Below are positions 36,412 to 45,364 of a DNA stretch of 64,000 nucleotides, in pieces. The stretch's first letter is position 1; each line of letters begins with the position of its first letter. The notes under the pieces were generated by a model that saw only the letters and a program-made list of their open reading frames with translations, searched no databases and was not told the origin of the DNA. Location of the stretch: NCBI GenBank assembly GCA_044371005.1, contig JBILUL010000008.1:1-64000 (forward strand). The letters run 5' to 3'. The position numbers and the translations under genes are program-made. Origin of the DNA: UBA2402 sp044371005. GTDB taxonomy: Bacteria > Planctomycetota > Phycisphaerae > Phycisphaerales > UBA1924.

Positions 36412-37244
36412 CCCTCCTCCATCGCCGCGGCATGGCCCTCCCCGTTGTCCTCATGCTCGTGCTCGTTTCGGGCATCGTCATCTCCATGATGATGGAACGC
36501 CACGTCGTGCAGGCCCTCACGGTGCAGCGCGAACTCCAGCAATATGCCTTCCACCACACCTCCAAGGGTGTCCAGGAAGCCATCGAAGCCTGGCTCCGCC
36601 AGACCAATGCCACCCGCAACATGGCTGAAGCCATCGAAGCCGACGGCCACGCCTTCGACCTCACCCTCGATGGCGGCTCCTCGGTTCGAGTCTCCCTCTT
36701 CGATGCCCAGGATGGCATTCTGATCGAACTTGCCGGCCTCAACGCACAAAGCCGCGACATGGCCCGGTTGATGATCGAAGAACTCCAGACCCGGGCCGGA
36801 GCCACCGCGGCTCGATATGTCCGCCGCGAAGGCCCCGTGCAGATCAGCGTGAACTCCGCTCCCGAAGACGTCCTCTACGCGGCAGTCAATGCCGCGACCA
36901 ACGGTGAGGACAGTGAAAACCTCGTCAGCGAGATCCTCCACGCCCGCGATTCCGAACCACTGACGCCCCAGACGCTCAACGACCTGTTCACCCAGGCCAA
37001 CGTCTCCCCCGAAAACCGCCCCCGCTTGCACATGGTGCTCACGGCCCAGCCCACCCTCTGGCGCGTCGTCGCCGAGGCGCAGAGCTCGCAATCCGTCTAC
37101 AGCGGCAGGCCCAATCGCCGCTTCTGCGGTCTGGTGGTCATTTCGGGCAACATCGCCGGCACCTCCCGGGATCGCGCCGCCTCCCTCCAGCGCAACTCCC
37201 TCATCACCTCCTGGGAAGACTGCACCGAGCAGCAACTCCCCTGA
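36408..37244 (+). CDS. gspK: Minor pseudopilin GspK-like
   Basis: A TTG start overlaps the previous stop (TTGA). The N-terminal helix RGMALPVVLMLVLVSGIVIS lacks the Glu+5, as is typical of GspK. The motif VQISVNSAPEDVLYAAVNAA corresponds to the 'INVNTAP..VL.AL' helix-hairpin region of the K family. The 278 residues agree with the family. GspK caps the pseudopilus tip with I and J. Confidence 0.85.
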   Translation: MTLLHRRGMALPVVLMLVLVSGIVISMMMERHVVQALTVQRELQQYAFHHTSKGVQEAIEAWLRQTNATRNMAEAIEADGHAFDLTLDGGSSVRVSLFDAQDGILIELAGLNAQSRDMARLMIEELQTRAGATAARYVRREGPVQISVNSAPEDVLYAAVNAATNGEDSENLVSEILHARDSEPLTPQTLNDLFTQANVSPENRPRLHMVLTAQPTLWRVVAEAQSSQSVYSGRPNRRFCGLVVISGNIAGTSRDRAASLQRNSLITSWEDCTEQQLP

Positions 37245-37469
37245 TGTGAACAACCCCGCGGCCTTTTCCTTCCCCGTTACCCCCCAACCCCTCCTCCCCC
37301 TCCCGACCATCATCCGAATGGAAGGAGAGGGAGGCTCAGTTCCCCCGCTCCAAGGGGTCCTGTGCGTATCGCAAAGCACCACCCTTGGCCGATGGTGGTA
37401 GACCGAGTTGTTCGCCGCCCGATCCCCGCGCAGCACGCCGTGAGGGGCCGTACCGTATGGAACCAGACC

Positions 37470-38357
37470 ATGGCCACTTCACACCTTGACAGAACAGCCG
37501 CAGTCAGCCGCACCAAGACGGCCCGCATCGCCGCGCTCGTTCTGGCTGCAGGCGGGGTCATCATCGCCGTCATCGGCCTCCCCGGCCTCTCGCTGCCCGC
37601 CATCCCCACCGTCGAAATCGCGGAACCCGTCGCCCAACCCACCGCGACCACCACCGGCCCCGCTCACTCCAGCGTCAACTTCGCGGCCGTTGCGGAACGC
37701 TTTGCGATGGTGAGCAATCGCCCGGTCGTGCCGGTGGTTGAAGTGCCCACCGTCGACGCCGGTGCCGTCACCGAAACCGCGCCGCCCCCTCCTCCGGCTG
37801 AAGTCGCCAAGTTCCTGGGTGTCGTCGACATGATGAAGAGCCGCATGGCCCTCATTGCCCGCGAAGACAAGCAGAGCTTCGTGAAAGTCGGCGACAAGAT
37901 CGGTGAACACACCGTCCGCGAGATCAACAACGATCAGCTCGTCCTCGAAGCTGGCGGCGAACGCACCACGATCAACCTCACCGCCAAGGGTGAAGACATG
38001 GTCACCCACGCCACCGCCGCGGCAGGCACAACCAATCCCTTCGGCAATGTCCCGGGCGCACCCCGCGCCCCTCAGCGCCCCGGCAACGCCGCTCAGAACG
38101 CGGCGGCCCTCGCCGCACGCGGCGCCAAAGGCAACGCAGCGGCGCGAGCCATGCCCCAGCCCACGCAGCCGCAGGTCAGTCCCAGTTTCCCCTACGCGCA
38201 CATCATGGCCGATCCGCAGCGCCGTCAGCGCTTCGCCGAGATCCAGGCCAAGCTCCGCAACGCGGGTGAATACAAGTCACAGACCGAACTCGATGAAGCC
38301 GCCGCGAAGATGACCGACGATGAGTTCGGCGGCAGCGGACAGAAGGGAGTCAAGTAA
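37470..38357 (+). CDS. GspC/PilP-like bitopic inner-membrane protein
   Basis: One membrane helix (IAALVLAAGGVIIAVIGLPG, about residues 15-35) is followed by a Pro/Thr-rich linker and a small beta domain with AKFLGVVDMMKSRMALI, SFVKVGDKIGEHTVREI and DQLVLEAGGERTTINL. This pattern (F(L/V)G...R.ALI....S.V..G..... .V..I..D.V.L...G....L) is the HR domain of GspC/PilP, which contacts the secretin. The C-terminal ~120 residues are Ala/Pro-rich. TACCGT at 37451-37456 ends 13 bases before the ATG. Confidence 0.78.
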   Translation: MATSHLDRTAAVSRTKTARIAALVLAAGGVIIAVIGLPGLSLPAIPTVEIAEPVAQPTATTTGPAHSSVNFAAVAERFAMVSNRPVVPVVEVPTVDAGAVTETAPPPPPAEVAKFLGVVDMMKSRMALIAREDKQSFVKVGDKIGEHTVREINNDQLVLEAGGERTTINLTAKGEDMVTHATAAAGTTNPFGNVPGAPRAPQRPGNAAQNAAALAARGAKGNAAARAMPQPTQPQVSPSFPYAHIMADPQRRQRFAEIQAKLRNAGEYKSQTELDEAAAKMTDDEFGGSGQKGVK

Positions 38358-38360
38358 CGC

Positions 38361-40073
38361 TTGGCCGTCCGCATCTGCTATCTCGAACGCACCGACCGGG
38401 GCGGAACCATCCGCCGCGCCAGACTGATCGGGCAGACCACCTCAGTCTCCTTCCCCGCCGACGAATCCACCGGCGCGGTTGAACCCGCGCAGGTCGCACG
38501 CTGGATCGCCGATCAACTCAGCCAGACACGCGACACCACCAGCCTTTCGCTTCTGTGCCTCGATACCGATGGCGCAGTCTGCTCGTGGCTCACCAGCCCC
38601 AGCACCGACGCGGCGGTCCTCAACGTCGTCGCACGCAGCGGCGTTGCCGGCGGCTCCGTCGACGACACGCCACGAGGCAGCACCGCCCTCGAGTTCTACG
38701 CCCCCGGCCTGCTTGACTCGAGCATCGAAGCCCTGACTGAATCCGCCAACGCACCCCAGAGCAGCAGCCGCGGCATCCCGCTGCTCAAAGGCCGCAAGAA
38801 CGCCGCGGGCGAAAAGCCCGCACTGGGCTCCTCCCAGCGCCTCGCCATCCTCGCACTGGCCGATGTGCCGGGGCGGCTCGTCATCGATGCACTCGATGAA
38901 CTCGACATCGCGGTCGATGGCGCAGCGTCCTTCTGGCACACCATGGCCATGGCGTGGGACCCGGCATGGGCCGCCCGCCCCGCCGCGGCGATCGCGTCTG
39001 ACTCCGGCCCCATTCAGGCCCAGACCGTCGCATCCGTCGTCGCCTCCATCGTCATCGACCCTGCCGGCAAACTCCTCTGGTGCTGGTCGCGCGAAGGCAC
39101 GCTGCTCGTGGGCGGTTCCATGCGTCTGCGCGTCGCCTCACCCGTCGCCGCGGGCATGAGCGATGAACCCGCCGCAGCGAACGAACCACCACACGCCATC
39201 TTCGGCGCCGATGAAGTCAATCGCCTCGCTGCCGAGTGGCTCAGCTGGTCGGTGCAGACCGGCCTCTCGCCCACGCAAGTCACCTGCGCAATGACCGACC
39301 AGAGCCCCGACATGGTGGCGCAGTTCGGTCAGGCACTCGGGCGCCTCTGGCCACAGTCGCCCATCGATGCCGCGATGTACGCCGATCCGATCGCCGCGAC
39401 CATCTCGCGTGCGGCGGAGCGCCTCGAATCAACGCCCCGAAAGCAGGAGAGCAGCATCAAGGGCGGCGCAGCCCTCGTGGGCCTCTCCACTCGTCACGGG
39501 CGCGAACATCGCCAGATGTACATCTGGAGTGCGCTGGCCATCGCCGGCATCGCGCTTCTGGCGACCGTGGTCTCGCTGCGTCTGGGCTCGTTCGCGTCCG
39601 AAGCCCGCGAGAAAGCCGCGGATGTCGCCAGCGAATCCGCCAAGCTGGTGAAGGAACACTTCCCCGATGCGCGGCCCGGCCCTGGCTATTCACTGCTCAA
39701 GGCCACCACCGATGAAGTGATGCGCCTCAAGAATCTGGCCGAACCGCCGAAGCGCGCCGAACCGCCGATGCCGCTGCTTGAAGAACTGGAGACCATCTCG
39801 ATGGTCACCGGCAACAGCAACTACGCACTCGAGAGCCTCGATCTTGAGAGCAGTTCCTCCGCAGTCCTGAAGCTCAGCATCGTCGCCAACTCGCTCTCTG
39901 AAGCCGAAGCCATGACCGAGGCCCTCAACAGCATCAGCGGCTCGGCCGTGACGCGCTGGGATGAACCTTCCGTCATCGATACCACGAGCAAGCCCGGCAA
40001 GTTCAAGGTCAACTACACCGCCAAGTGGGCCGCGCGCGACGCGAAGGCCGAGAAGAAGGCGGACAAGCCATGA
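38361..40073 (+). CDS. GspL/PilM-PilN-like assembly protein
   Basis: A TTG start three bases after the previous stop opens a 570-residue protein. The first ~380 residues are a cytoplasmic domain with scattered actin-like/PilM-type features (IVIDPAGKLLWCW, AAAIAS) but no clear nucleotide motif. One membrane helix (YIWSALAIAGIALLATVVSL) lies near residue 390. The C-terminal part has a PilN/GspL-like layout: a helix, then LEELETISMV and SSSAVLKLSIVANSLSEAEAM, suggesting a ferredoxin-like fold. Assignment rests mainly on position between C-like and M-like genes. Confidence 0.65.
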   Translation: MAVRICYLERTDRGGTIRRARLIGQTTSVSFPADESTGAVEPAQVARWIADQLSQTRDTTSLSLLCLDTDGAVCSWLTSPSTDAAVLNVVARSGVAGGSVDDTPRGSTALEFYAPGLLDSSIEALTESANAPQSSSRGIPLLKGRKNAAGEKPALGSSQRLAILALADVPGRLVIDALDELDIAVDGAASFWHTMAMAWDPAWAARPAAAIASDSGPIQAQTVASVVASIVIDPAGKLLWCWSREGTLLVGGSMRLRVASPVAAGMSDEPAAANEPPHAIFGADEVNRLAAEWLSWSVQTGLSPTQVTCAMTDQSPDMVAQFGQALGRLWPQSPIDAAMYADPIAATISRAAERLESTPRKQESSIKGGAALVGLSTRHGREHRQMYIWSALAIAGIALLATVVSLRLGSFASEAREKAADVASESAKLVKEHFPDARPGPGYSLLKATTDEVMRLKNLAEPPKRAEPPMPLLEELETISMVTGNSNYALESLDLESSSSAVLKLSIVANSLSEAEAMTEALNSISGSAVTRWDEPSVIDTTSKPGKFKVNYTAKWAARDAKAEKKADKP

Positions 40074-40654
40074 GTTCCGTTCAATCCGCCATCAACAGCG
40101 AGGAAGCCCGGCTCCTCGCGGCAGCTCAGGCCGCTCGCTCCGAGCGACGCAACAGCCCGCGCTATCTCATCATCGGTGCAGGCCTGGTGCTCGCGCTGGC
40201 GCTCCTCTGGCTGCTCATGAGCTACCGCTCCTTCGCCGCGGCAAAGGCCTCGCTCGCCAAGCAACTCGCCGACCGCGAGACCATCGCCCGCAACGTCACC
40301 GAACTCCAGCAGCTCAAGGCCGCGTCAGGTGCGGACAACGGACCGCGCCTGGCTGAACAGGAAGGTGCCATCCGCACGCGTCTGCGCGAGATCGGCAAGG
40401 CGGCGGGACTCAAGGAAGAGAACATCACTCCCAAGGCCGTCCGTCGCGAACAGCGCAAGGACCTGGGCTCGGTGCTGCTCACCGCCTCCTTCGATGCCCG
40501 CGATGAATCGCTCGCACCCCTCTTTTCCTGGCTCGAACGCACCGTGGCCGAGATGCCCGGTGTCGAAGTCTACAAGATCTCCATCCGACCCGAAGCTCAG
40601 AAGTGGTACATGCAGGTCACCTTCTCCCGCTGGGAAAAGCCCGAAACCAAGTGA
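40070..40654 (+). CDS. GspM/PilO-like inner-membrane protein
   Basis: The ATG overlaps the previous stop (ATGA). A short cytoplasmic N-terminus and one membrane helix (YLIIGAGLVLALALLWLLMS, about residues 32-51) are followed by a coiled coil (about 55-105) and a ferredoxin-like domain with GSVLLTASFDARDESLAPLF and PGVEVYKISIRPE. This is the bitopic GspM/PilO architecture. It should pair with the L-like protein. Confidence 0.72.
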   Translation: MSSVQSAINSEEARLLAAAQAARSERRNSPRYLIIGAGLVLALALLWLLMSYRSFAAAKASLAKQLADRETIARNVTELQQLKAASGADNGPRLAEQEGAIRTRLREIGKAAGLKEENITPKAVRREQRKDLGSVLLTASFDARDESLAPLFSWLERTVAEMPGVEVYKISIRPEAQKWYMQVTFSRWEKPETK

Positions 40655-40707
40655 TGCAGCACCCTTTGAGCAGCCCACAGCACGCCGCGGCAGACAGGCC
40701 TCTCCAA

Positions 40708-41349
40708 ATGAACTCATCCCGCTCCATCCAGATGCGCCCCTCGATTGCCGCCCTCCTCCGCGCCACGCTGCTCTGCTCGGTCATGCTGGGCTCCGCCGCG
40801 ACACTGCAGGGCTGCAAGTCCTCCAGCAACCAGTTCAAGGGCGACGGCTCCGCCAACCTGCGCAAGGCACTCGACCACGCCTCGCGGGGTGAATCGCTCC
40901 GCAAGGCAGGCAAGTTCGCGCCCGCCGCGGAAGAATACAAGAAGTCCCTGGCCGCCAAGAGCGATCTTGGCGCAGTCTGGGTCAACTACGGCGCATGCCT
41001 GGTGGAGCTGGGCGACTTCATGCCCGCACGCGACGCCTTCCTCCGCGCCGCCGACCTGCTCCCCGCCGACCCCACCCCCTACGAGAATCTCGGCACCCTC
41101 TACCACCTCCGCGGCTACGACGAGAAAGCCCTCGAGTACTACAACCTCTCACTCGAAAAAGAAGCCAACTGGCTCCCCAGCCTCCGCGGCTCGGTCATGT
41201 CCGCCAAGAACCTCCGCCTGGGCGACGACAACGCACTCGACCGCGTCAACCGCGCCATCATCATGGAGAAGGACCCCAAGTTCCTCCTCATGATGCAGAA
41301 CGAACGCTTCCGCATCGAGGCGCTGCTGAAGGACAAGGCGGGGAAGTGA
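40708..41349 (+). CDS. TPR-repeat lipoprotein (possible pilotin)
   Basis: A type II signal peptide ends in the lipobox TLQGC near residue 36, so the protein should be lipid-anchored. At least three TPR-like repeats follow: KAGKFAPAAEEYKKSLAAK, GAVWVNYGACLVELGDFMPA, and PTPYENLGTLYHLRGYDEKA. PilF/PilW-type TPR lipoproteins assist secretin assembly, which suits its place at the end of the secretion operon. An alternative start at 40654 (TGATG overlap with the previous gene) would give an unusually long signal peptide. Confidence 0.8.
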   Translation: MNSSRSIQMRPSIAALLRATLLCSVMLGSAATLQGCKSSSNQFKGDGSANLRKALDHASRGESLRKAGKFAPAAEEYKKSLAAKSDLGAVWVNYGACLVELGDFMPARDAFLRAADLLPADPTPYENLGTLYHLRGYDEKALEYYNLSLEKEANWLPSLRGSVMSAKNLRLGDDNALDRVNRAIIMEKDPKFLLMMQNERFRIEALLKDKAGK

Positions 41350-41376
41350 TCAGGTCACTTCGGTTCGCGCAGCTTC

Positions 41377-41398
41377 CTCAAGGCCGTAGGCCTTTGAG
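41377..41398 (+). terminator. Hairpin after the secretion operon
   Basis: CTCAAGGCC and GGCCTTTGAG pair around GTA with one bulged T, 28 bases after the TPR lipoprotein stop. There is no T-run, so it may stop RNA decay rather than terminate transcription. Confidence 0.35.
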
Positions 41399-41401
41399 TG
41401 A

Positions 41402-41485
41402 GTAGCCCGGGGTGAAAGCGAGTCTTCGAGCGCCACCCCGGGTACACAGCCGGATTGGATCCCGCACGCCGAAGGCGTGCAAGTA
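41402..41485. repeat. Dispersed repeat family E, copy 2
   Basis: GTAGCCCGGGGTG and CCACCCCGGGT form a stem around AAAGCGAGTCTTCGAGCG, followed by ATCCCGCACGCC-GAA-GGCGTGC and AAGTAC. It matches the copy at 16288. A short family D fragment (41555-41590) follows. Confidence 0.75.
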
Positions 41486-41554
41486 CAGAACGCCCGAACG
41501 ACTCTCTCGCGGCATCGCCCGCAACACGCACCCAAACGGCGCAGCGGCGCTCCC

Positions 41555-41590
41555 CCGCGCACTTCGGAACTCAGGAACTTCGGAACCTCG
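41555..41590. repeat. Family D repeat fragment
   Basis: CGCGCACTTCGGAACTCAGG and following AACTTCGGAACC match one arm of the family D hairpins. It lies just before the stop codon of the downstream minus-strand gene. Confidence 0.55.
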
Positions 41591-41601
41591 TCTCCCCAGC
41601 C

Positions 41602-42642
41602 TCAATCATCATCCCGCATCACCTTCACCTCGCTCACCACGAGATAGTGATCCGAATAGTTCTTCTTGAAATCCGCCGGGCTGAGCTTCTTCTTCTTGAG
41701 ATAGCTCTCGCTGACGACATCGAGCTTCGCACCGGCAAACTCCGGCTGGCTGCTGGGGAAGAACATGCGGTCCATCGTGCCGCCACGCCAGTGCGTCTGC
41801 ATCTTGCCGCCATTGAGGTCAACGAAGCTTGAGCCCGCAAGGTCCGCCGCGGCGGGCTCCTTTTCCTGCACGCAGTTCGTATCGCCCAGCACCACCACAT
41901 CCTGATCCTTGAACTGCTTCTTCACTTCAGGAAGCGCCTTGACGAGAGCCGCGACTTCCTCCTTGCGATGCTGCGCAAAATCGCCCTGATAATCAGCCTT
42001 CATGTGCACCACAATCAGCACCAGATCCGTCTTCTCAGCGCCCAGCGAGAACTTCATCGCATGCGGCGGCCGGTTCCACAGCCCCGAGCCCTGCGCCGAC
42101 TTGCCACCTTCAATGGGCAGCTTCCACGGCGAATCCTGCTCCTGCTTCCAGGGCTTGCCTTCCGCGTTGAGCGCGGTCACCGCATCCGCATTCCACATCA
42201 CGCCAGTCAACTGATCGCCGCTCTGGCGGCCCGGAAAGAGCACATACTGCCACTGCTGCTTCGTGCGCATCTTGATCACATCGACCACTGCCTCAATCTC
42301 GCGGCTGCGGATCGGCGTTCCACGCTCCCTGGTCACAATCTCCTGCAGCGCGAGAATCGAAACCTTTGCGTCGATGATGGCATCCGCAAGGTCCTCAGGC
42401 TTCTGCGCCACACCCTTGGCCTGCCCGCTGCGATCCGTGGGCTTGCCGAGCCACTCGATGTTCCACGATCCCAGGCGCACGACCGTCGCGGCCTCATCCT
42501 TCGCCGGGTTGGTGGTGGCCTGCTTGGTGGGAGTCTGCTTGGTCGGAGCCGCGGGCTTGGGCTCGGCCACCTGCGACACCGCCTGACCGCACAGCAACAT
42601 CAGGACCGAAGCGCACCAATAGCGTTGCAGCATTGAATTCAT
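41602..42642 (-). CDS. Secreted endonuclease/exonuclease/phosphatase family protein
   Basis: An N-terminal signal peptide (about residues 1-24) is followed by a Lys/Thr/Pro-rich linker. The EEP fold appears as LGSWNIEWLGK (Asn near residue 61), DAKVSILALQEI (catalytic-type Glu), LVLIVVHMKADYQ, VVVLGDTNCVQ (Asp-x-Asn) and the closing SDHYLVV (Asp-His). These are the metal and catalytic residues of DNase I-like hydrolases. The substrate could be nucleic acid or a phosphoester. The ATG overlaps the TGA of the upstream NUDIX gene (ATGA), so they are coupled. Confidence 0.88.
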   Translation of the reverse strand: MNSMLQRYWCASVLMLLCGQAVSQVAEPKPAAPTKQTPTKQATTNPAKDEAATVVRLGSWNIEWLGKPTDRSGQAKGVAQKPEDLADAIIDAKVSILALQEIVTRERGTPIRSREIEAVVDVIKMRTKQQWQYVLFPGRQSGDQLTGVMWNADAVTALNAEGKPWKQEQDSPWKLPIEGGKSAQGSGLWNRPPHAMKFSLGAEKTDLVLIVVHMKADYQGDFAQHRKEEVAALVKALPEVKKQFKDQDVVVLGDTNCVQEKEPAAADLAGSSFVDLNGGKMQTHWRGGTMDRMFFPSSQPEFAGAKLDVVSESYLKKKKLSPADFKKNYSDHYLVVSEVKVMRDDD

Positions 42643-43205
42643 GCACCAAGGGTAGTGCCGATGCCTCGCTGCGACATGGCCCACAGCCCCGCACCGATCT
42701 TGAAATCAACCAGCACACCCTGGGCTTCCTTGGCCTTGAGAAAGGCCCCCACATCCGCCAGCGGCACCGCATGAAGCCGAATCTGCTCGTCGCCGACGCC
42801 CAGTTTCGATTCCGTCAGCCCATCTTTTGCGCGACAACCAACAGCCAGGTACATCGAGATCACCTCGTCACTCTGACCCGCCGAAGATGGTGTCCGCAGG
42901 AGCAGCGTCGGGGTCGAGGCTGGAACATGATGGGTCTCTTCGAGGAGTTCGCGCTCCGCCGCGGCGGCCTCAGATTCCTCCCCGGAACCCTCATCGCCCA
43001 CCAGCCCCGCAGGCGGCTCGATCACGAAGCGCCCGACCGGCGGGCGAAACTGCTCCACCAGCAGCACGCACCCATCCGCGGTGATGGCGAGCACCGCCAC
43101 GACACCTCTGGCCTTGCCGCGGCGAGAGACGAACTCCCATCCTCCATCATTCACGAGTGAGAGAAAACGTCCCTGATGCAACACCTGCACTGGTTTCGAC
43201 ATCAA
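42639..43205 (-). CDS. NUDIX hydrolase (ADP-ribose pyrophosphatase-like)
   Basis: The 188-residue protein contains ARGVVAVLAITADGCVLLVEQFRPPV and PPAGLVGDEG, characteristic of ADP-sugar pyrophosphatase-type NUDIX proteins. The NUDIX helix reads AAAERELLEETHHV, with the metal-binding REL.EE core present, though the usual Gly at its end is His. It probably hydrolyses a nucleoside diphosphate derivative. AAGGAG lies about seven bases before the start. It is divergent from the beta-CASP gene and coupled to the EEP gene downstream. Confidence 0.85.
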   Translation of the reverse strand: MMSKPVQVLHQGRFLSLVNDGGWEFVSRRGKARGVVAVLAITADGCVLLVEQFRPPVGRFVIEPPAGLVGDEGSGEESEAAAAERELLEETHHVPASTPTLLLRTPSSAGQSDEVISMYLAVGCRAKDGLTESKLGVGDEQIRLHAVPLADVGAFLKAKEAQGVLVDFKIGAGLWAMSQRGIGTTLGA

Positions 43206-43255
43206 TCACTCCTTGCCGTCTGTGCGCCAACCCGGCACACGCTTCATACACACGA

Positions 43256-43261
43256 TACGCT
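43256..43261 (+). promoter_or_regulatory. Putative -10 box (TACGCT), leaderless type
   Basis: TACGCT ends eight bases before the ATG at 43270, and no Shine-Dalgarno is present. Confidence 0.4.
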
Positions 43262-43269
43262 TGAAGACC

Positions 43270-44670
43270 ATGCGCATCACCACCTGCGGAGCCAGCGGCG
43301 GCGAAGTGACCGGTTCCTGCTACCTCATCGAGACCTCTCGAGCCAAAGTGCTGCTCGATTGCGGCGCGTTCCAGGGCAATGGATACCGCGACGACGACTA
43401 CAACGCCAACCTCGGCCCCGTAGTCCCCGCCTCCCTCGACGCGGCAGTGCTGACCCACGCCCATCTTGATCACTGCGGCCGATTTCCCATTCTTGCCCGC
43501 CGCGGCTTGCGTTGTCCGATCTACGCCACACCCGCCACGGTCGACTTTGCCACACTAGTGATCGAGGATTCAACCAAGATCCAGGAATCCGACACCGCGC
43601 GCGAGAACACCTACCGCAAGCGCGAAGGCAAGCCGCTGATCGAGCCCCTCTTCACTCGCGATGACTCCGCGAAACTGCCGCCGCTGGTGCGCGCGGTGGA
43701 ATACCACACCTGGACCACGATCGCGCCGGGCATCTCAATCCGATTCACTGATGCCGGACACATCCTGGGCTCCTCGCATGTGGAGATGACTCTCGAAGAC
43801 CAGGGCGTCAAACGCACGGTCGTCTTTTCCGGCGATATCGGCCGCTGGAACACGCCCTTCCTCTGCGACCCCTCGCTGCTCAAATCATCGCCGGATCTCG
43901 TCTTCCTTGAATCCACGTACGGCGACCGCGACCATCGCTCGCAGGACGAAACGGTCAAGGAGTTCCGCACGATCATCCAGGAGGCCATCTGGGCGCGTCA
44001 GAAGATCCTGATCCCCGCCTTTGCGATCGGTCGAACACAGCAGGTGCTCTTCCATCTCGCCGAAATGGTGCGCGCGGGCACACTCCCGGAGTTTCCGATC
44101 TACCTCGACAGCCCGATGGCCATCAAGGCCACACAACTCTACAAGAAGCACCAGGACCTCTTCGATCACGAATCCGCGGCACTCGCCCGCAACCGCCAGT
44201 TCTCACGCGATCTGCGCAACCTCAACTATCTCGAAAGTGTACAGGACTCGCAGTCCATCAACGACCGCGAGGAATGCTGCATCGTCATCGCCGGCGGCGG
44301 TATGTGCGAGGGCGGCCGCATCGTGCACCACCTGCGCAACAACCTCTGGCGCAAGGGCGTCAGTGTCGTCATGGTGGGCTTTGCCTCGCACGGCACGCTC
44401 GGCCGCGCGCTGATCGATGGCGCCAGCGAAGTCCACATTCACCGCCGCACGATTCCCGTGCGTGCGAAGATTCACACGCTGGGCGGATTCTCAGCGCATG
44501 CGGGCCAATCCGAACTGCTCAAATGGTTCGAACCCCTCGCTTCTTCCAAGCCGCGTGTCTGCCTGACGCACGGTGAAGACCCCCAGCGCCGTACCCTGGC
44601 CGCGAAACTCGCCGAACGCTTCTCGATCCAAGCGCACCTCCCGGCACGGTTTGAAACGTTCGAGCTGTAA
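43270..44670 (+). CDS. MBL-fold beta-CASP RNA metallohydrolase
   Basis: The metallo-beta-lactamase core has LLDCGAFQG, the zinc motif THAHLDHCGRFP, then GHILGSSHVEM and FSGDIG (motifs 2-4). The beta-CASP insert follows, with ESTYGDRDH, IPAFAIGRTQQVLFHL, VIAGGGMCEGGRIVHHL and the final GGFSAHAGQSELL plus LTHGE. This is the layout of CPSF73/RNase J-like enzymes, which cut or trim RNA. The exact RNA target is unknown. The start at 43270 matches the family N-terminus MRITTCGAS. REP element copy B2 begins 28 bases after the stop. Confidence 0.94.
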   Translation: MRITTCGASGGEVTGSCYLIETSRAKVLLDCGAFQGNGYRDDDYNANLGPVVPASLDAAVLTHAHLDHCGRFPILARRGLRCPIYATPATVDFATLVIEDSTKIQESDTARENTYRKREGKPLIEPLFTRDDSAKLPPLVRAVEYHTWTTIAPGISIRFTDAGHILGSSHVEMTLEDQGVKRTVVFSGDIGRWNTPFLCDPSLLKSSPDLVFLESTYGDRDHRSQDETVKEFRTIIQEAIWARQKILIPAFAIGRTQQVLFHLAEMVRAGTLPEFPIYLDSPMAIKATQLYKKHQDLFDHESAALARNRQFSRDLRNLNYLESVQDSQSINDREECCIVIAGGGMCEGGRIVHHLRNNLWRKGVSVVMVGFASHGTLGRALIDGASEVHIHRRTIPVRAKIHTLGGFSAHAGQSELLKWFEPLASSKPRVCLTHGEDPQRRTLAAKLAERFSIQAHLPARFETFEL

Positions 44671-44697
44671 TTCGCGTGCAACGACGGTGCCTTCCCC

Positions 44698-44804
44698 GGT
44701 GCCGAAGGCACCAAGTTGAATAGCCGGCTGCGAGCGAGCGCCTCGCTCGCGAAGCTGCCGGTACGTGGCACCACAAATGTCCGGGCCCCGAAGGGGCCCT
44801 GTTG
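44698..44804 (+). repeat. Family B REP element, upstream of RAYT
   Basis: Parts in order: GGTGCCGAAGGCACC, AGTTGAATAGCCGGC closed by GCCGG, the GCGAGCG/CGCTCGC stem, and GGGCCCCGAAGGGGCCC. It lies 80 bases before the transposase start, in the same orientation. Confidence 0.92.
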
Positions 44805-44871
44805 CGGTGAGAAACCCAAACTAACGGCCATAGTCCCGATGATCACTTGACAACCCGCGTTCGGGCATCAC

Positions 44872-44877
44872 TACGTT
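44872..44877 (+). promoter_or_regulatory. Putative -10 box (TACGTT) of the transposase
   Basis: TACGTT ends six bases before the ATG at 44884. A consensus -35, TTGACA, lies at 44847-44852 with a 19-base spacer. There is no Shine-Dalgarno. Confidence 0.4.
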
Positions 44878-44883
44878 GCCAAC

Positions 44884-45336
44884 ATGGCATCCACCATTAC
44901 ATGTTTTCAATTTCACATCGTCTTCTCGACCAAGCATCGCGAAGACATGATCGAGCCCGCAACCGAGGAAGAATTGTACAAGTTCGTTGGCGGCATTTGC
45001 CGCGAACGCAAATCCAAGTTGATGGAGATGGGCGGCACCGCCAACCATGTTCACCTGCTCGCTTCGACCCACAAGCTCGAATCGATACCTGATCTGCTGC
45101 GTGACATCAAGGGATCGAGTTCAAGCTGGTACAACGAACGATTCGCGCCTCGAAAGCAGTTTCGCTGGCAGGAGGGGTACTTTGCGTTCACCGTGGCACC
45201 GTCGATGCACCCTGCATTGCGGGCCTATTTTGCACGTCAGAAACAACATCACGCACGCCGCGATTTCAAGGATGAGATGCGCGAACTCTTCCGAAAATAC
45301 GAGGTTGAATGGGACGAAGCGCACGTCTGGACCTGA
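44884..45336 (+). CDS. IS200-like Y1 transposase (RAYT)
   Basis: The 150-residue protein is a Y1_Tnp single-domain transposase: FQFHIVFSTKHR at the start, the HUH motif in GGTANHVHLLAS, then RDIKGSSSSWYNE and FRWQEGYFAF. A candidate catalytic Tyr is in LRAYFARQKQHHARRDF. All the expected residues are present, so the protein looks intact. REP-associated tyrosine transposases act on single-stranded REP hairpins. Here REP-like elements lie on both sides and extend downstream. The C-terminal KYEVEWDEAHVW is typical of the group. Confidence 0.92.
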   Translation: MASTITCFQFHIVFSTKHREDMIEPATEEELYKFVGGICRERKSKLMEMGGTANHVHLLASTHKLESIPDLLRDIKGSSSSWYNERFAPRKQFRWQEGYFAFTVAPSMHPALRAYFARQKQHHARRDFKDEMRELFRKYEVEWDEAHVWT

Positions 45337-45364
45337 ACGACCTCGCCTGTTCACACGCTTCCCC

